64,000 bases of DNA from positions 62,001 through 126,000 of the forward strand of contig JAFLDB010000007.1 of the NCBI GenBank assembly GCA_017302615.1, read 5' to 3'. This stretch comes from Sphingomonadales bacterium (GTDB lineage: Bacteria > Pseudomonadota > Alphaproteobacteria > Sphingomonadales > Sphingomonadaceae). The position numbers were made by a program, and so were the translations under genes. The notes under the pieces were generated by a model, which saw nothing but the letters and a program-made list of their open reading frames with translations, had not been told where the DNA came from and did not search any database. Every line of letters starts with the position of its first letter. Position 1 is the first letter of the stretch. This document shows positions 20,004-28,819 of this stretch, in pieces.

Positions 20004-20989
20004 GGCTGCTGGCCGCCGCGCTGCTGCTGGCCGGGGCGGCGATTGCCGCGCGGGCCGAACCTGCGGCGCAGGGGGTGAACGCGCGGGCGATTGTCGATGC
20101 CGGTTATCCGGCCAACCTGTCCGACTATGGCTTCTTCGCCGATCCCGCCGCGCAGCGCCCTGCAGGCGGCGTAACGCCCTACCGGGTCCAGACCCCGCTG
20201 TGGTCGGACGGGGCGGAAAAGCTGCGCTTCGTCTATGTGCCGGATGGCAAACAGGCGCTGGCCAATGGCGACGGGCTGCTCAACCTTCCGGTCGGCAGCG
20301 CCCTGATCAAGACCTTCAGGCTGGACGGCCGCCTGATCGAAACCCGCGTGCTGCTGCACCGCCCCGAAGGGTGGGTGGCGCTGCCCTATCAGTGGAACGC
20401 GGCGCAGACCGATGCGCGGCTGGCGCTGGCGGGCGCGCGGCTGGATGCGGTGACCCCGGCGGGGGAAGCGATTTCCTATGCCATTCCCAACAAGAACCAG
20501 TGCAAGGATTGCCATGCACTGGGCGGGGAAGTGGTGCCGCTTGGCCCCAAGGGGCGCAACCTTTCCGCCGCCTGGCTGGCCGACTTTGCCAAGGCCGGAA
20601 AGCTTGACCGGGTGCCGCAGGTGACGCGCCGCGTGCCCTTGTGGGAGGACCGGGCGAAAGTGCCGGTGGCCGATGCGGCGCGCGGCTATCTCGATGCCAA
20701 TTGCGCGCATTGCCATAACCCGCAGGGCGCGGCGTCCAATTCCGGGCTGTTCCTCAGCTGGGAAGTGACCGACCGGACCATGCTGGGGATCGGCAAGCGC
20801 CCGGTTGCCGCCGGGCGCGGCTCTGGCGGGCTAGATTTCGATGTGGTGCCGGGCAGGCCCGAAGCCTCGATCCTCTATCACCGCATGGCCAGCCTTGAGG
20901 GCGGCGTATCGATGCCGGAACTCGGCCGTGCGAGCCTTGACCGCGACGGGCTGGCAATCGTTCACGCCTGGATCAGGGGCTTGCGCTAG
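20000..20989 (+). CDS. SO_2930-family diheme c-type cytochrome
   Basis: About 329 residues. A signal peptide (MRLLAAALLLAGAAIAARA) leads a periplasmic domain with two heme-binding CxxCH motifs: CKDCH (about residue 173) and CAHCH (about 236). Blocks GVTPYRVQTPLWSDGAEKLRFVYVPDG and CHNPQGAASNSGLFL match the family that accompanies beta-helix proteins (TIGR03806). The ATG overlaps the TGA of the beta-helix gene, indicating coupled expression. Electron partner unknown. An imperfect GC hairpin (21000-21017) follows the stop but has no T-tract. Confidence 0.88.
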   Translation: MRLLAAALLLAGAAIAARAEPAAQGVNARAIVDAGYPANLSDYGFFADPAAQRPAGGVTPYRVQTPLWSDGAEKLRFVYVPDGKQALANGDGLLNLPVGSALIKTFRLDGRLIETRVLLHRPEGWVALPYQWNAAQTDARLALAGARLDAVTPAGEAISYAIPNKNQCKDCHALGGEVVPLGPKGRNLSAAWLADFAKAGKLDRVPQVTRRVPLWEDRAKVPVADAARGYLDANCAHCHNPQGAASNSGLFLSWEVTDRTMLGIGKRPVAAGRGSGGLDFDVVPGRPEASILYHRMASLEGGVSMPELGRASLDRDGLAIVHAWIRGLR

Positions 20990-21054
20990 ACCTTGAGCCG
21001 CGCCTCGCCTAAGGCGCGCTGGGAACAGGGGTTTCAGACCCGGGGAGTTTTACT

Positions 21055-21747
21055 TTGCGCAAGATCGGCCTGATCGGCGGCATGAGCTGGCTGTCGACCC
21101 GTACCTACTACGAGCACATCAACAAGGGCGTCCAGGCCCGCAGCGGCCCGCGCTCCAGCGCGCCGCTGCTGATCGAGAGCCTCGATTCAACCGGCATGAC
21201 CCGCCTGTCGAGCAAGGAAGAGTGGGATCAGGCCGCCGAGGTGCTGGCGGCTTCGGCGCAGCGGCTGGAGGCAGCAGGAGCCACCGCGCTGCTGATCGGC
21301 GCCAATTCGATGCACAAGGTCTACGATACGGTCGCCAGGGCGGTGTCTGTGCCGGTGATCCACATCGCCGAATGCGTTGCGGCAAAGATGGAGGCCGATG
21401 GCGTCAAGAAGGCGGCGCTGATCGGCACCCGCAACGTGATGGTCGAAAGCTTCTATCGGCAGAAGCTGATTGCCCGCGATATCGAATTGTTGCCGCCGGA
21501 AATGGGCTTTGTCGAAACGCTCGACCGGATCATTTACGATGAACTGCTGCTGGGCAAGGCCAGCCGCCAGTCCGAGCGCGAGCTGAAGACGATCCTGACC
21601 AATCTGGAGCAGGACGGGGCCGAAGCCGTGGTGCTGGGCTGCACCGAGCTGGAAATGGTCGTCGATGTCGATGCCAACGTCCTGCCGATCTACGATTGCA
21701 CCCGCATCCATGCGGCGGCCGCGGTCGACTGGATCATGGGCGGCTGA
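21055..21747 (+). CDS. Aspartate/glutamate racemase-family protein missing one acid/base residue
   Basis: 230 residues from a TTG with GGGGAG nine bases upstream. It starts RKIGLIGGMSWLSTRTYYEHIN, as in the YgeA-type Asp/Glu racemases. The C-terminal catalytic cysteine is present in VVLGCTELEM (C196). At the first acid/base position, where PLP-independent racemases carry Cys (CNTAH) or Thr in YgeA, this protein has Ala83 (GANSMHKVYD). It may be a racemase using other chemistry, a one-base enzyme such as a decarboxylase, or inactive. The ATGA-type overlap with dgt suggests co-transcription. Confidence 0.82.
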   Translation: MRKIGLIGGMSWLSTRTYYEHINKGVQARSGPRSSAPLLIESLDSTGMTRLSSKEEWDQAAEVLAASAQRLEAAGATALLIGANSMHKVYDTVARAVSVPVIHIAECVAAKMEADGVKKAALIGTRNVMVESFYRQKLIARDIELLPPEMGFVETLDRIIYDELLLGKASRQSERELKTILTNLEQDGAEAVVLGCTELEMVVDVDANVLPIYDCTRIHAAAAVDWIMGG

Positions 21748-22904
21748 TGCGCGCGCCCTATGCCTGCGATCCGGCGCACAGCCGGGGGCGGGAATTCCCG
21801 ATCGAGCAGTCGCTGGCGCGCGGGCCGCGCAGCGCCTTTCAGCGCGACCGGGACCGGGTGGTCCATTCGATCGCGTTCCGCCGGCTGCGCCACAAGACCC
21901 AGGTGTTCATCGCCCCCGATGGCGATCATTACCGCGTCCGGCTGACCCACAGCCTGGAAGTGGCGCAGATCGGCCGGGTCATCGCCCGCGCGCTGGGGCT
22001 GGACGAGGACCTGACCGAGGCGCTGTGTCTGGCCCACGATATCGGCCACCCGCCGTTCGGCCATGCCGGGGAGGAAGCGCTCGACAACGCCCTGATCAAG
22101 CACGGCGGGTTCGATCACAACGCGCATTGCTTGCGGGTGCTGATGCGGCTGGAAAGCCCCTATTGCGAGCACGAAGGCCTGAACCTGTCATGGGAAATGC
22201 TGGAAGGGCTGGCCAAGCACAACGGCCCGCTGGGCATGGTGCCTTGGGCACTGGCCGAACTGGACGCCGCCTTTCCGCTGGAACTGCGCGAATGGGGTTC
22301 GCTGGAAGCCCAGGTCGCGGCGCTGGCCGATGACATCGCCTATGACAACCACGACATCGACGATGGCCTGCGCGCGGGCTTCCTCGATCTGGACGAACTG
22401 CTGACGCTAGATTTCGTGGCCGACCAGTGGCGCGCGATCGAACAGAAGTTCCCCGGCGCCCCGCAGGATCGCCGCCTGCGCGAACTGGTCCGCAGCCAGA
22501 TCGGCCTGATGGTCAACGATCTGATTGCCGAGACGGCTGCACGGGCGGAGGGCATGGGGAGCGTGGGCGACGTGCGCGCTGCCGGGCGCGCCACCGCCGC
22601 TTTCAGCGCCGGGATGGCAGAGAACGAGCGGCGGCTGAAAAGCTTCATGTATGAAAAGCTCTATCATCACCCCCAGCAGCTCCAGACGGCAGAGCGCGCG
22701 CGGGCGGTAACGGCCGAGCTCTATGCCGCCTATGCCCAGGACCCCTCCCTGATGGACACCGGCTGGCAGGAGCGGCTGCCGGCCGAGGAACCGCAGCGCA
22801 GCCGCCACATCGCCGATTTCATCGCCGGGATGACCGATCGCTATGCGATTGCTGCCCACGCCCGGATCTATGGCCGCACGCCGGAGGGTCTGCGCAATGT
22901 CTAA
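21747..22904 (+). CDS. Deoxyguanosinetriphosphate triphosphohydrolase-like protein
   Basis: About 385 residues, HD superfamily. Metal ligands are H68 (VRLTHS), H97-D98 (LAHDIGHPPFGH) and D195/D196 (LADDIAYDNHD). It hydrolyses dNTPs to deoxynucleoside plus tripolyphosphate; in alphaproteobacteria this short form is usually annotated dGTPase-like. The N-terminal SRGREFPIEQSLARGPRSAFQRDRDRVVHS is characteristic. Start ATG shares a base with the racemase stop, and its end overlaps the next gene by 8 bases. Confidence 0.93.
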   Translation: MRAPYACDPAHSRGREFPIEQSLARGPRSAFQRDRDRVVHSIAFRRLRHKTQVFIAPDGDHYRVRLTHSLEVAQIGRVIARALGLDEDLTEALCLAHDIGHPPFGHAGEEALDNALIKHGGFDHNAHCLRVLMRLESPYCEHEGLNLSWEMLEGLAKHNGPLGMVPWALAELDAAFPLELREWGSLEAQVAALADDIAYDNHDIDDGLRAGFLDLDELLTLDFVADQWRAIEQKFPGAPQDRRLRELVRSQIGLMVNDLIAETAARAEGMGSVGDVRAAGRATAAFSAGMAENERRLKSFMYEKLYHHPQQLQTAERARAVTAELYAAYAQDPSLMDTGWQERLPAEEPQRSRHIADFIAGMTDRYAIAAHARIYGRTPEGLRNV

Positions 22905-23583
22905 GCCCACCCGTATCGCCCTGGTCGGGGCGACCGGCCTGATCGGCATGAGCCTCATCCGGCTGGCGGTCCACCGCCCCGATATCCGGATCATCGCCAT
23001 TTCCCGGCGCGAAGTGCCGCTGCCGCCGGGCGCGCGGATGGAAGTGCTGGTGGCCGATACCGCCGGCTGGGCCGATGCCATCGCCGCGGCTAATGCCGAT
23101 GTGTTGGCCTGCGCGCTCGGCACGACCTGGAAGAAGTCCGGCAAGGACGAGGCGGCGTTTCGCGCGGTCGATCACGATCTGGTGCTGGCCTGCGGGCAGG
23201 CGGCCAAGGCTGCGGGATTGCGGCAGATGATCGCGGTCTCCTCGGTCGGGGCCGATCCGCTGAGCAAGAACCGCTACCTGCGCACCAAGGGCGAGGCGGA
23301 GCAGGGGCTGGGCCGGCTGGGCATTCCCCGGCTCGATATCCTGCGCCCCGGCCTGCTGCGCGGCCCGCGTGAGGAACTGCGGGTGGGTGAGCGGATTGCC
23401 TCCGTGGTCAGCCCGCTGGCCGACCTGCTGATGCAGGGCAAGTACAGCAAGTACCGCTCGATCCGGGCGGAGACCATGGCCGAGGCGATTGTCGGGCTGA
23501 CCCGGGAGAAGATGGCCGGGCGCTTCGTCTTTGAACACGATGCGATCCTGCGCGCCGCCCGCAAGGGGCAGGCGACGCTTTAG
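22897..23583 (+). CDS. NAD(P)-binding epimerase-like protein (atypical SDR, HTATIP2/YwnB-like)
   Basis: About 228 residues. The Rossmann motif IALVGATGLIGMSLIRLA opens the protein; then ACALGTTWKKSGKDEAAFRAVDHDLV, IAVSSVGADPLSKNRYLRTKGEAEQGL and LDILRPGLLRGPREELR follow the HTATIP2/NAD(P)H-binding (SDR_a5-type) family. The usual YxxxK is present as the degenerate YLRTK. Substrate unknown. The start overlaps the dGTPase-like stop by 8 bp, so it closes that transcript. Confidence 0.82.
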   Translation: MSKPTRIALVGATGLIGMSLIRLAVHRPDIRIIAISRREVPLPPGARMEVLVADTAGWADAIAAANADVLACALGTTWKKSGKDEAAFRAVDHDLVLACGQAAKAAGLRQMIAVSSVGADPLSKNRYLRTKGEAEQGLGRLGIPRLDILRPGLLRGPREELRVGERIASVVSPLADLLMQGKYSKYRSIRAETMAEAIVGLTREKMAGRFVFEHDAILRAARKGQATL

Positions 23584-23660
23584 CGCCTGCCCGCAGGGGA
23601 AGGGCGCTTCCCCGTCCTTGACTCCCACCCCCCGGCCAGCCATGCCGCCCCTGTCGCTGA

Positions 23661-23872
23661 TCGCGCGGGAGAGTGTGGGTGATTCGTCATCCACCGCCGA
23701 AGGAGCAACCGCCCCGGAATCTCTCAGGCCAACGGACCGCGTGGATCGATAGCGATACTCTGGAAAGTGTTCCTGCACGCTCAAGCAATTGGGGGCAGGG
23801 GCCGCCGAAGGGGTAACCTTGGCCGGACCGGCCGGGGGAAAGCTCTCAGGTTTCCGTGACAGAGGGGGCACA
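23661..23872 (+). ncRNA. Tandem glycine riboswitch upstream of gcvT
   Basis: Two aptamers in series. The first (about 23661-23768) begins GCGGGAGAGTG and contains GCCGCCGAAGGAGCAACCGCC-like core pieces (CCGAAGGAGCAA at 23697-23708), ATCTCTCAGG and ACTCTGGAAAG. The second (about 23776-23872) repeats the core: GCCGCCGAAGGGGTAA at 23801-23816, AGCTCTCAGG at 23841-23850 and GACAGAGGGGG. This is the classic glycine-riboswitch organisation, which turns on glycine cleavage genes when glycine binds. The gcvT start follows about 30 bp later. This accounts for the 319-bp gap between genes. Confidence 0.93.
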
Positions 23873-23902
23873 GATCCTTTGTTCTGTGCGGAGCCATGCC
23901 CT

Positions 23903-25036
23903 GTGTCCGAAGCCGACGACCAAACCGAAGATCAGCCGATTGAAACCCTGACCCTGCCGCTCGATGCCTGGCACCGCGCGAAGGGCGGCCGGATGGTCGA
24001 ATTCGCCGGATACTGGATGCCGGTCCAGTACGAAGGGATCATGGCCGAGCACCTCTGGACGCGGGAAAGCGCCGGGCTGTTCGATGTCAGCCACATGGGG
24101 CAGTTGTTCATTTCCGGCGAGGGCGTCGAGGCGGCACTGGAAGCGGTGCTGCCGATCGACCTTTCAACCCTGAAGCCGTTCGGCCCGCGTTATTCGATGC
24201 TGCTGGACGAACAGGGCGGGATCCTGGATGACCTGATGGTTACCCGCTGGTCGAGCGGGTTCTACCTGGTCGTCAACGGCGCGACGAAGTGGGACGATAT
24301 CGCCCACCTGCGTGAGCATCTGCCGGACGAGATCACCCTGACCCACCTCGATGAAAGCGCGCTGCTCGCCCTGCAGGGCCCCAAGGCCTTCGCCGCGCTG
24401 GAACGGGTGGTGAGCGGGGAATATCCGCTCTCTGCCCTGACCTTCATGAAAGGCGGACAGTTCAAGCTGGCCGGGGCCGATGCCTGGATCAGCCGTTCGG
24501 GCTATACCGGCGAGGACGGGTTCGAGATTTCCATCCCGGCTGAGAACGCGGCCGAGATTGCAGACCTGCTCTGCGCCCAGCCGGAAGTGAAGCCGATCGG
24601 GCTTGGCGCGCGGGATTCGCTGCGATTGGAAGCCGGGCTGCCGCTCTATGGGCATGACCTGTCGCCCGATCATTCGCCGGTCGATGCCGACCTGCTATTC
24701 GCGGTGAACAAGCGCCGCCGCAGTGAAGGCGGCTTCATCGGTGCCGAGCGGGTGCTGCGCGATCTCGCCGATGGAACCCCGCAGGTCCGCGTCGGCCTGG
24801 CGCTTGATGGCCGCCAGGCGGCGCGCGAAGGGGCCGAAGTCTATGCCGGCAGCGACAAGGTCGGCGTGCTGACCTCGGGCGGGTTCTCGCCCACGCTCGG
24901 CCACCCGATTGCCATGGCCTATGTGAACCGCGCGCAGGCTGCCGCCGGCACCGCGCTGGAAATCGATGTGCGCGGGAAGCGGCTTGCCGCCACTGTCGTG
25001 CCGATGCCTTTTGTCCCCCACCGCTATCACCGCTGA
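23903..25036 (+). CDS. gcvT: Glycine cleavage system T protein (aminomethyltransferase)
   Basis: About 377 residues from the GTG at 23903. It transfers the methylene group from the lipoyl arm of GcvH to tetrahydrofolate, releasing ammonia. Family blocks: [89 protein letters not shown] is favoured since the nearby ATG (23896) is out of frame and the upstream frame lies in riboswitch sequence. First gene of the gcvTHPAPB operon. Confidence 0.95.
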   Translation: MSEADDQTEDQPIETLTLPLDAWHRAKGGRMVEFAGYWMPVQYEGIMAEHLWTRESAGLFDVSHMGQLFISGEGVEAALEAVLPIDLSTLKPFGPRYSMLLDEQGGILDDLMVTRWSSGFYLVVNGATKWDDIAHLREHLPDEITLTHLDESALLALQGPKAFAALERVVSGEYPLSALTFMKGGQFKLAGADAWISRSGYTGEDGFEISIPAENAAEIADLLCAQPEVKPIGLGARDSLRLEAGLPLYGHDLSPDHSPVDADLLFAVNKRRRSEGGFIGAERVLRDLADGTPQVRVGLALDGRQAAREGAEVYAGSDKVGVLTSGGFSPTLGHPIAMAYVNRAQAAAGTALEIDVRGKRLAATVVPMPFVPHRYHR

Positions 25037-25047
25037 GGAGTTTGCTC

Positions 25048-25419
25048 ATGCCCCGCTATTTCACCCAGGATCACGAATGGATCGAAGTTGACGGCGATAC
25101 CGGCACGGTCGGCATCACCGACTATGCGCAAGGCCAGTTGGGCGACATCACCTTTGTCGAACTGCCCGAGGCCGGAACGGCCGTTAAGAAGGGCGATGCC
25201 CCTTGCGTGGTCGACAGTGTCAAGGCGGCGAGCGACGTCTATGCGCCGGTCAGCGGCACGGTGACCGATGCCAATTCCGCCCTGGCGGACGAGCCGGAAC
25301 TGGTCAATTCCGATCCCGAGAACGGCGGCTGGCTGTTCCGGCTGACCCTGTCCGATGCCACCGAGCTGGACGGGCTGATGGATAAGGCGGCTTACGACGC
25401 CTACGTCGCGGGGCTCTGA
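25048..25419 (+). CDS. gcvH: Glycine cleavage system H protein
   Basis: About 123 residues; GAGGAG lies seven bases before the ATG. The lipoylated lysine is K59 in [17 protein letters not shown] (the usual ESVKA has Asp here). It shuttles the aminomethyl intermediate among GcvP, GcvT and GcvL. It sits 11 bp after gcvT and 4 bp before gcvPA. No lipoamide dehydrogenase gene is near, as is usual. Confidence 0.96.
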   Translation: MPRYFTQDHEWIEVDGDTGTVGITDYAQGQLGDITFVELPEAGTAVKKGDAPCVVDSVKAASDVYAPVSGTVTDANSALADEPELVNSDPENGGWLFRLTLSDATELDGLMDKAAYDAYVAGL

Positions 25420-25423
25420 TCCG

Positions 25424-26779
25424 ATGCGCTACCTGCCCCTTACCCCGGACGATCGCGCCGAGATGCTCGGCGTCATCGGCGCGGGTTCGATTGATGACCT
25501 GTTCGTCGATGTGCCCGAAGCGGCCCGGCTGTCCGGGCCGGTCCCCGGCCTGCCGCTGCGCCAGACCGAAATGGCGGTGGAACGCCACTTCGCCAACCTG
25601 GCCCGCAAGAACAAGGCGGCGTCGGACCATCCGTTCTTCCTGGGGGCAGGGGCCTACAAGCACCATGTGCCGGCCAGCGTCGATCACCTGATCCAGCGCG
25701 GCGAGTTCCTGACCGCCTACACCCCTTACCAGCCGGAAATCGCGCAAGGCACCTTGCAGGTGCTGTTCGAATTCCAGAGCCAGGTCGCCCGCCTGTTCGG
25801 CTGCGATGTGGCCAATGCCTCGATGTACGATGGCTCGACAGCGTGCTGGGAAGCGATCGGCATGGCCGGACGCGTTACCCGCCGAAGCAAGGCGGTGCTG
25901 AGCAGCGGCCTGCACCCGCACTATGTCAGCGTGGCCAAGACCATGGCGCGCTTTACCGGCGATACGCTGGATACCGCCATGCCGAGCCTGGACGGCACCG
26001 ACATGGACCGCCTGATCGGCGCGATCGACGGGGAGACCAGCTGCGTCGTGGTGCAGTATCCCGACGTGCTGGGCCGGATCGAGGATCTCTCGCCGCTGGC
26101 CGCCGCGTGCCAGGCCGCCGGAGCGCTGCTGATCGCGGTGGTGACCGAGCCGGTTGCATTGGGCGCGATCAAGGCGCCGGGCGAGATGGGCGCGGATATC
26201 GTGGTGGGCGAGGGGCAGTCGCTGGGCGTCGGGCTGCAGTTCGGTGGGCCTTACGTCGGCCTGTTCGCCACCCGCGACAAGTACGTCCGGCAGATGCCGG
26301 GTCGGCTCTGCGGAGAAACCGTCGATGCCAGCGGCAAGCGCGGTTACGTGCTGACGCTCTCGACCCGCGAGCAGCATATCCGGCGCGAGAAGGCGACCAG
26401 CAATATCTGCACCAATTCAGGACTTTGTGCGCTGGCTTTCAGCATTCACATGACCTTGCTGGGTGAGCGCGGGCTGCGTGATCTGGCGGCGCTCAACCAC
26501 GCCCGTGCGGTCCAGGTGGCCGAGCGGCTGGCGGCGATTCCGGGGGTCAGCCTGGTGAACGACAGCTTCTTCAACGAGTTCACGCTGACCCTGCCGAAGC
26601 CGGCGCGCGGCGTGGTCCACGAACTGGCCGCGAAGGGCGTGCTGGGCGGAGTGTCGCTTGGCCGGCTCTATCCGGGCGAGGCATCGCTGCAGCACGGACT
26701 GGTGATCGCGGTCACTGAAGTGGCATCCGATGGTGACATCGATGCCCTTGAACAGGCTCTCAAGGAGGTGCTGGCATGA
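25424..26779 (+). CDS. gcvPA: Glycine dehydrogenase (decarboxylating) subunit 1
   Basis: 451 residues. N-terminal half of the split P protein, homodimer-like partner of GcvPB. Family blocks are [60 protein letters not shown] and [13 protein letters not shown]. The PLP lysine is on the other subunit, as expected. Its stop overlaps the gcvPB ATG (ATGA). Controlled with the operon by the glycine riboswitch. Confidence 0.97.
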   Translation: MRYLPLTPDDRAEMLGVIGAGSIDDLFVDVPEAARLSGPVPGLPLRQTEMAVERHFANLARKNKAASDHPFFLGAGAYKHHVPASVDHLIQRGEFLTAYTPYQPEIAQGTLQVLFEFQSQVARLFGCDVANASMYDGSTACWEAIGMAGRVTRRSKAVLSSGLHPHYVSVAKTMARFTGDTLDTAMPSLDGTDMDRLIGAIDGETSCVVVQYPDVLGRIEDLSPLAAACQAAGALLIAVVTEPVALGAIKAPGEMGADIVVGEGQSLGVGLQFGGPYVGLFATRDKYVRQMPGRLCGETVDASGKRGYVLTLSTREQHIRREKATSNICTNSGLCALAFSIHMTLLGERGLRDLAALNHARAVQVAERLAAIPGVSLVNDSFFNEFTLTLPKPARGVVHELAAKGVLGGVSLGRLYPGEASLQHGLVIAVTEVASDGDIDALEQALKEVLA

Positions 26780-28359
26780 CCGCCCCCAACACTGCCGGAT
26801 GGCGGCCCGAAATGGGCGAGGCGCACAGCGGCGACGATGCCACCTACACCGGCAACCGCGCGCTGATGCTGGAAGAGCGGCTGATCTTCGAGATTGGCGA
26901 TACGGCTACCACCGGGGTCGATCTGGATCCCGCCCCGGCCGCGCCTTCGCGGCTGGGCGGTCTGGCCCGTTCGACGCCGATCGGCCTGCCGGGCCTGTCG
27001 GAACCGGAAACGGTTCGCCACTACACCCGCCTCAGCCGCCAGAACTATGCCATCGACCTTGGCCTGTTCCCGCTCGGCTCGTGCACCATGAAGCACAACC
27101 CGCGCCTGAACGAGGCCGTGGCCCGGATGAAGGGCTTCAAGGACGTCCACCCGCTCCAGCCCAAGGAGACGGTGCAAGGGGCGCTTGCGGTCATCAATGA
27201 GCTGGCCCACTGGCTGATCAAGTTGACCGGCATGCACGCTGTCGCGATGACGCCAAAGGCGGGTGCGCACGGTGAGCTGTGCGGAATCCTGTGCATCAAG
27301 GCCGCGCTCGAAGCGCGGGGTGATCCGCGCGATGTCATTCTGGTGCCCGAAAGCGCGCACGGGACCAATCCGGCGACGGCCGCCTTCGCGGGCTTCCGCG
27401 TTGAGAACATCCCCGCCACCCCTGACGGGCGGGTAGACCTTGCCGCACTCACCGCCCGTCTTGGCCCCGACGTTGCGGGGGTCATGATCACCAATCCGAA
27501 CACCTGCGGCCTGTTCGAGCCGCAGATGAAAGAGATATCGGAAGCGGTGCATGCGGCCGGCGGTTTCGTCTATTGTGACGGCGCAAACTTCAACGCGATT
27601 GTTGGCAAGGTTCGCCCGGGTGACCTGGGCGTCGATGCCATGCATATCAACCTCCACAAGACCTTCTCCACGCCGCATGGCGGGGGTGGACCGGGTTCCG
27701 GGCCGGTGGTGCTTTCTGAAGCGCTCAGTCCCTTTGCACCCTTGCCCTATACCGCGCGGACGGCCGATGGGGTGATCCACCTGATCGAAGAAGCCGATGC
27801 CGAAGAGTTCGAGCGTGAACATTTCGGCAAGCCACTGAACAGCTTCGGCCGGATGACCGCCTTCCACGGCCAGATGGGCATGTTTACCCGCGCGCTGGCC
27901 TATATCCTTAGCCACGGGGCCGACGGCCTGAAGCAGGTGGCCGAGGACGCGGTGCTCAACGCCAACTACGTGCTGCGCAGCCTGGAGGGCGTGCTCGACG
28001 CGCCCTTCGCCCACTCCGGCCCCTGCATGCACGAGGCACTGTTCACCGACCACGGCTTTGCCGAGGGCTTCTCCACGCTGGATGTGGCCAAGGGGCTGAT
28101 CGACGAAGGGTTCCACCCGATGACGGTCTATTTCCCGCTAGTGGTCCACGGGGCCATGCTGGTCGAGCCGACCGAGACCGAAAGCAAGGCCGCGCTCGAT
28201 CAGTTCATCGGCGCGCTGCGCTCCGTCGCGCTGCGGGCCAAGCAGGGCGATCCCGCGCTGAAGAGCGCGCCGCACTTCGCCCCGCGCCGCCGACTCGACG
28301 AGACCCAGGCCGCGCGCAAGCCGGTGCTGGCCTGGAAAGGCGATCTGACGGGAGCGTAA
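26776..28359 (+). CDS. gcvPB: Glycine dehydrogenase (decarboxylating) subunit 2
   Basis: 527 residues, PLP-binding half of the split glycine decarboxylase. The Schiff-base lysine is K295 in [20 protein letters not shown]. Other blocks are [34 protein letters not shown] and [18 protein letters not shown]. It decarboxylates glycine and loads the aminomethyl group on lipoyl-GcvH. Ends the gcv set; an ABA4-like gene starts 4 bp after its stop and may share the transcript. Confidence 0.97.
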   Translation: MTAPNTAGWRPEMGEAHSGDDATYTGNRALMLEERLIFEIGDTATTGVDLDPAPAAPSRLGGLARSTPIGLPGLSEPETVRHYTRLSRQNYAIDLGLFPLGSCTMKHNPRLNEAVARMKGFKDVHPLQPKETVQGALAVINELAHWLIKLTGMHAVAMTPKAGAHGELCGILCIKAALEARGDPRDVILVPESAHGTNPATAAFAGFRVENIPATPDGRVDLAALTARLGPDVAGVMITNPNTCGLFEPQMKEISEAVHAAGGFVYCDGANFNAIVGKVRPGDLGVDAMHINLHKTFSTPHGGGGPGSGPVVLSEALSPFAPLPYTARTADGVIHLIEEADAEEFEREHFGKPLNSFGRMTAFHGQMGMFTRALAYILSHGADGLKQVAEDAVLNANYVLRSLEGVLDAPFAHSGPCMHEALFTDHGFAEGFSTLDVAKGLIDEGFHPMTVYFPLVVHGAMLVEPTETESKAALDQFIGALRSVALRAKQGDPALKSAPHFAPRRRLDETQAARKPVLAWKGDLTGA

Positions 28360-28363
28360 GGCG

Positions 28364-28819
28364 ATGTGGGACGGACTGTTCGGGCTGGTCAATGCCCTGG
28401 CGATCGGCGGCTGGGTGGTCTTGGCCTTCCTGCCGCGCAAACCCCTGGCCCACAGCGCAATCCTGTTTCTGGGCGTCGGGCTGCTGTGCCTGATCTATGC
28501 AGTGTGCTTTGCGCTGTTCCTGTCGGGCAGTGTCGATGTCGGCCAGCAGCCGGGCGGGGGGCAACCGGGGATGGGCTCGATCGAGGCAGTGCGCGCGCTG
28601 TTCATGAGCGATGCCGGGGTGGTGATCGGCTGGACGCATTACCTGGCGTTCGATCTGTTCACCGGGCTGTGGATCGCGCGGGATGCTGATGCCAAGGGCT
28701 TTTCGCGGGGCGTGCAGCTGCCGTTCCTGGCGATGACCTTCATCGCCGGGCCGATCGGCTTGCTTCTGTGGCTGGCGGTGCGCGAGCGGCGCACCCGCCA
28801 GATCCACGGACGGGGCTGA
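28364..28819 (+). CDS. ABA4-like (DUF4281) membrane protein
   Basis: 151 residues with four membrane helices: LFGLVNALAIGGWVVLAFLP, AILFLGVGLLCLIYAVCFALFL, VVIGWTHYLAFDLFTGLWIARDA and FLAMTFIAGPIGLLLWLAV. The WTHYLAFDLFTGLWIARDA block and P-GLLLW ending are typical of the ABA4 family, known in plants for a role in neoxanthin formation. Bacterial relatives are uncharacterised but occur in carotenoid producers such as sphingomonads. It follows gcvPB by 4 bp. A carotenoid role is inference. Confidence 0.82.
   Translation: MWDGLFGLVNALAIGGWVVLAFLPRKPLAHSAILFLGVGLLCLIYAVCFALFLSGSVDVGQQPGGGQPGMGSIEAVRALFMSDAGVVIGWTHYLAFDLFTGLWIARDADAKGFSRGVQLPFLAMTFIAGPIGLLLWLAVRERRTRQIHGRG

Noticed and set aside
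21000..21017. Rho-independent terminator after the diheme cytochrome gene
   Set aside because: A GC-rich stem is present (GCGCCT/AGGCGC) but there is no T-tract following.
24000..28300. CRISPR array or mobile element in the gcv region
   Set aside because: No repeated spacers, transposase or terminal repeats; the repeated pieces belong to the two riboswitch aptamers.
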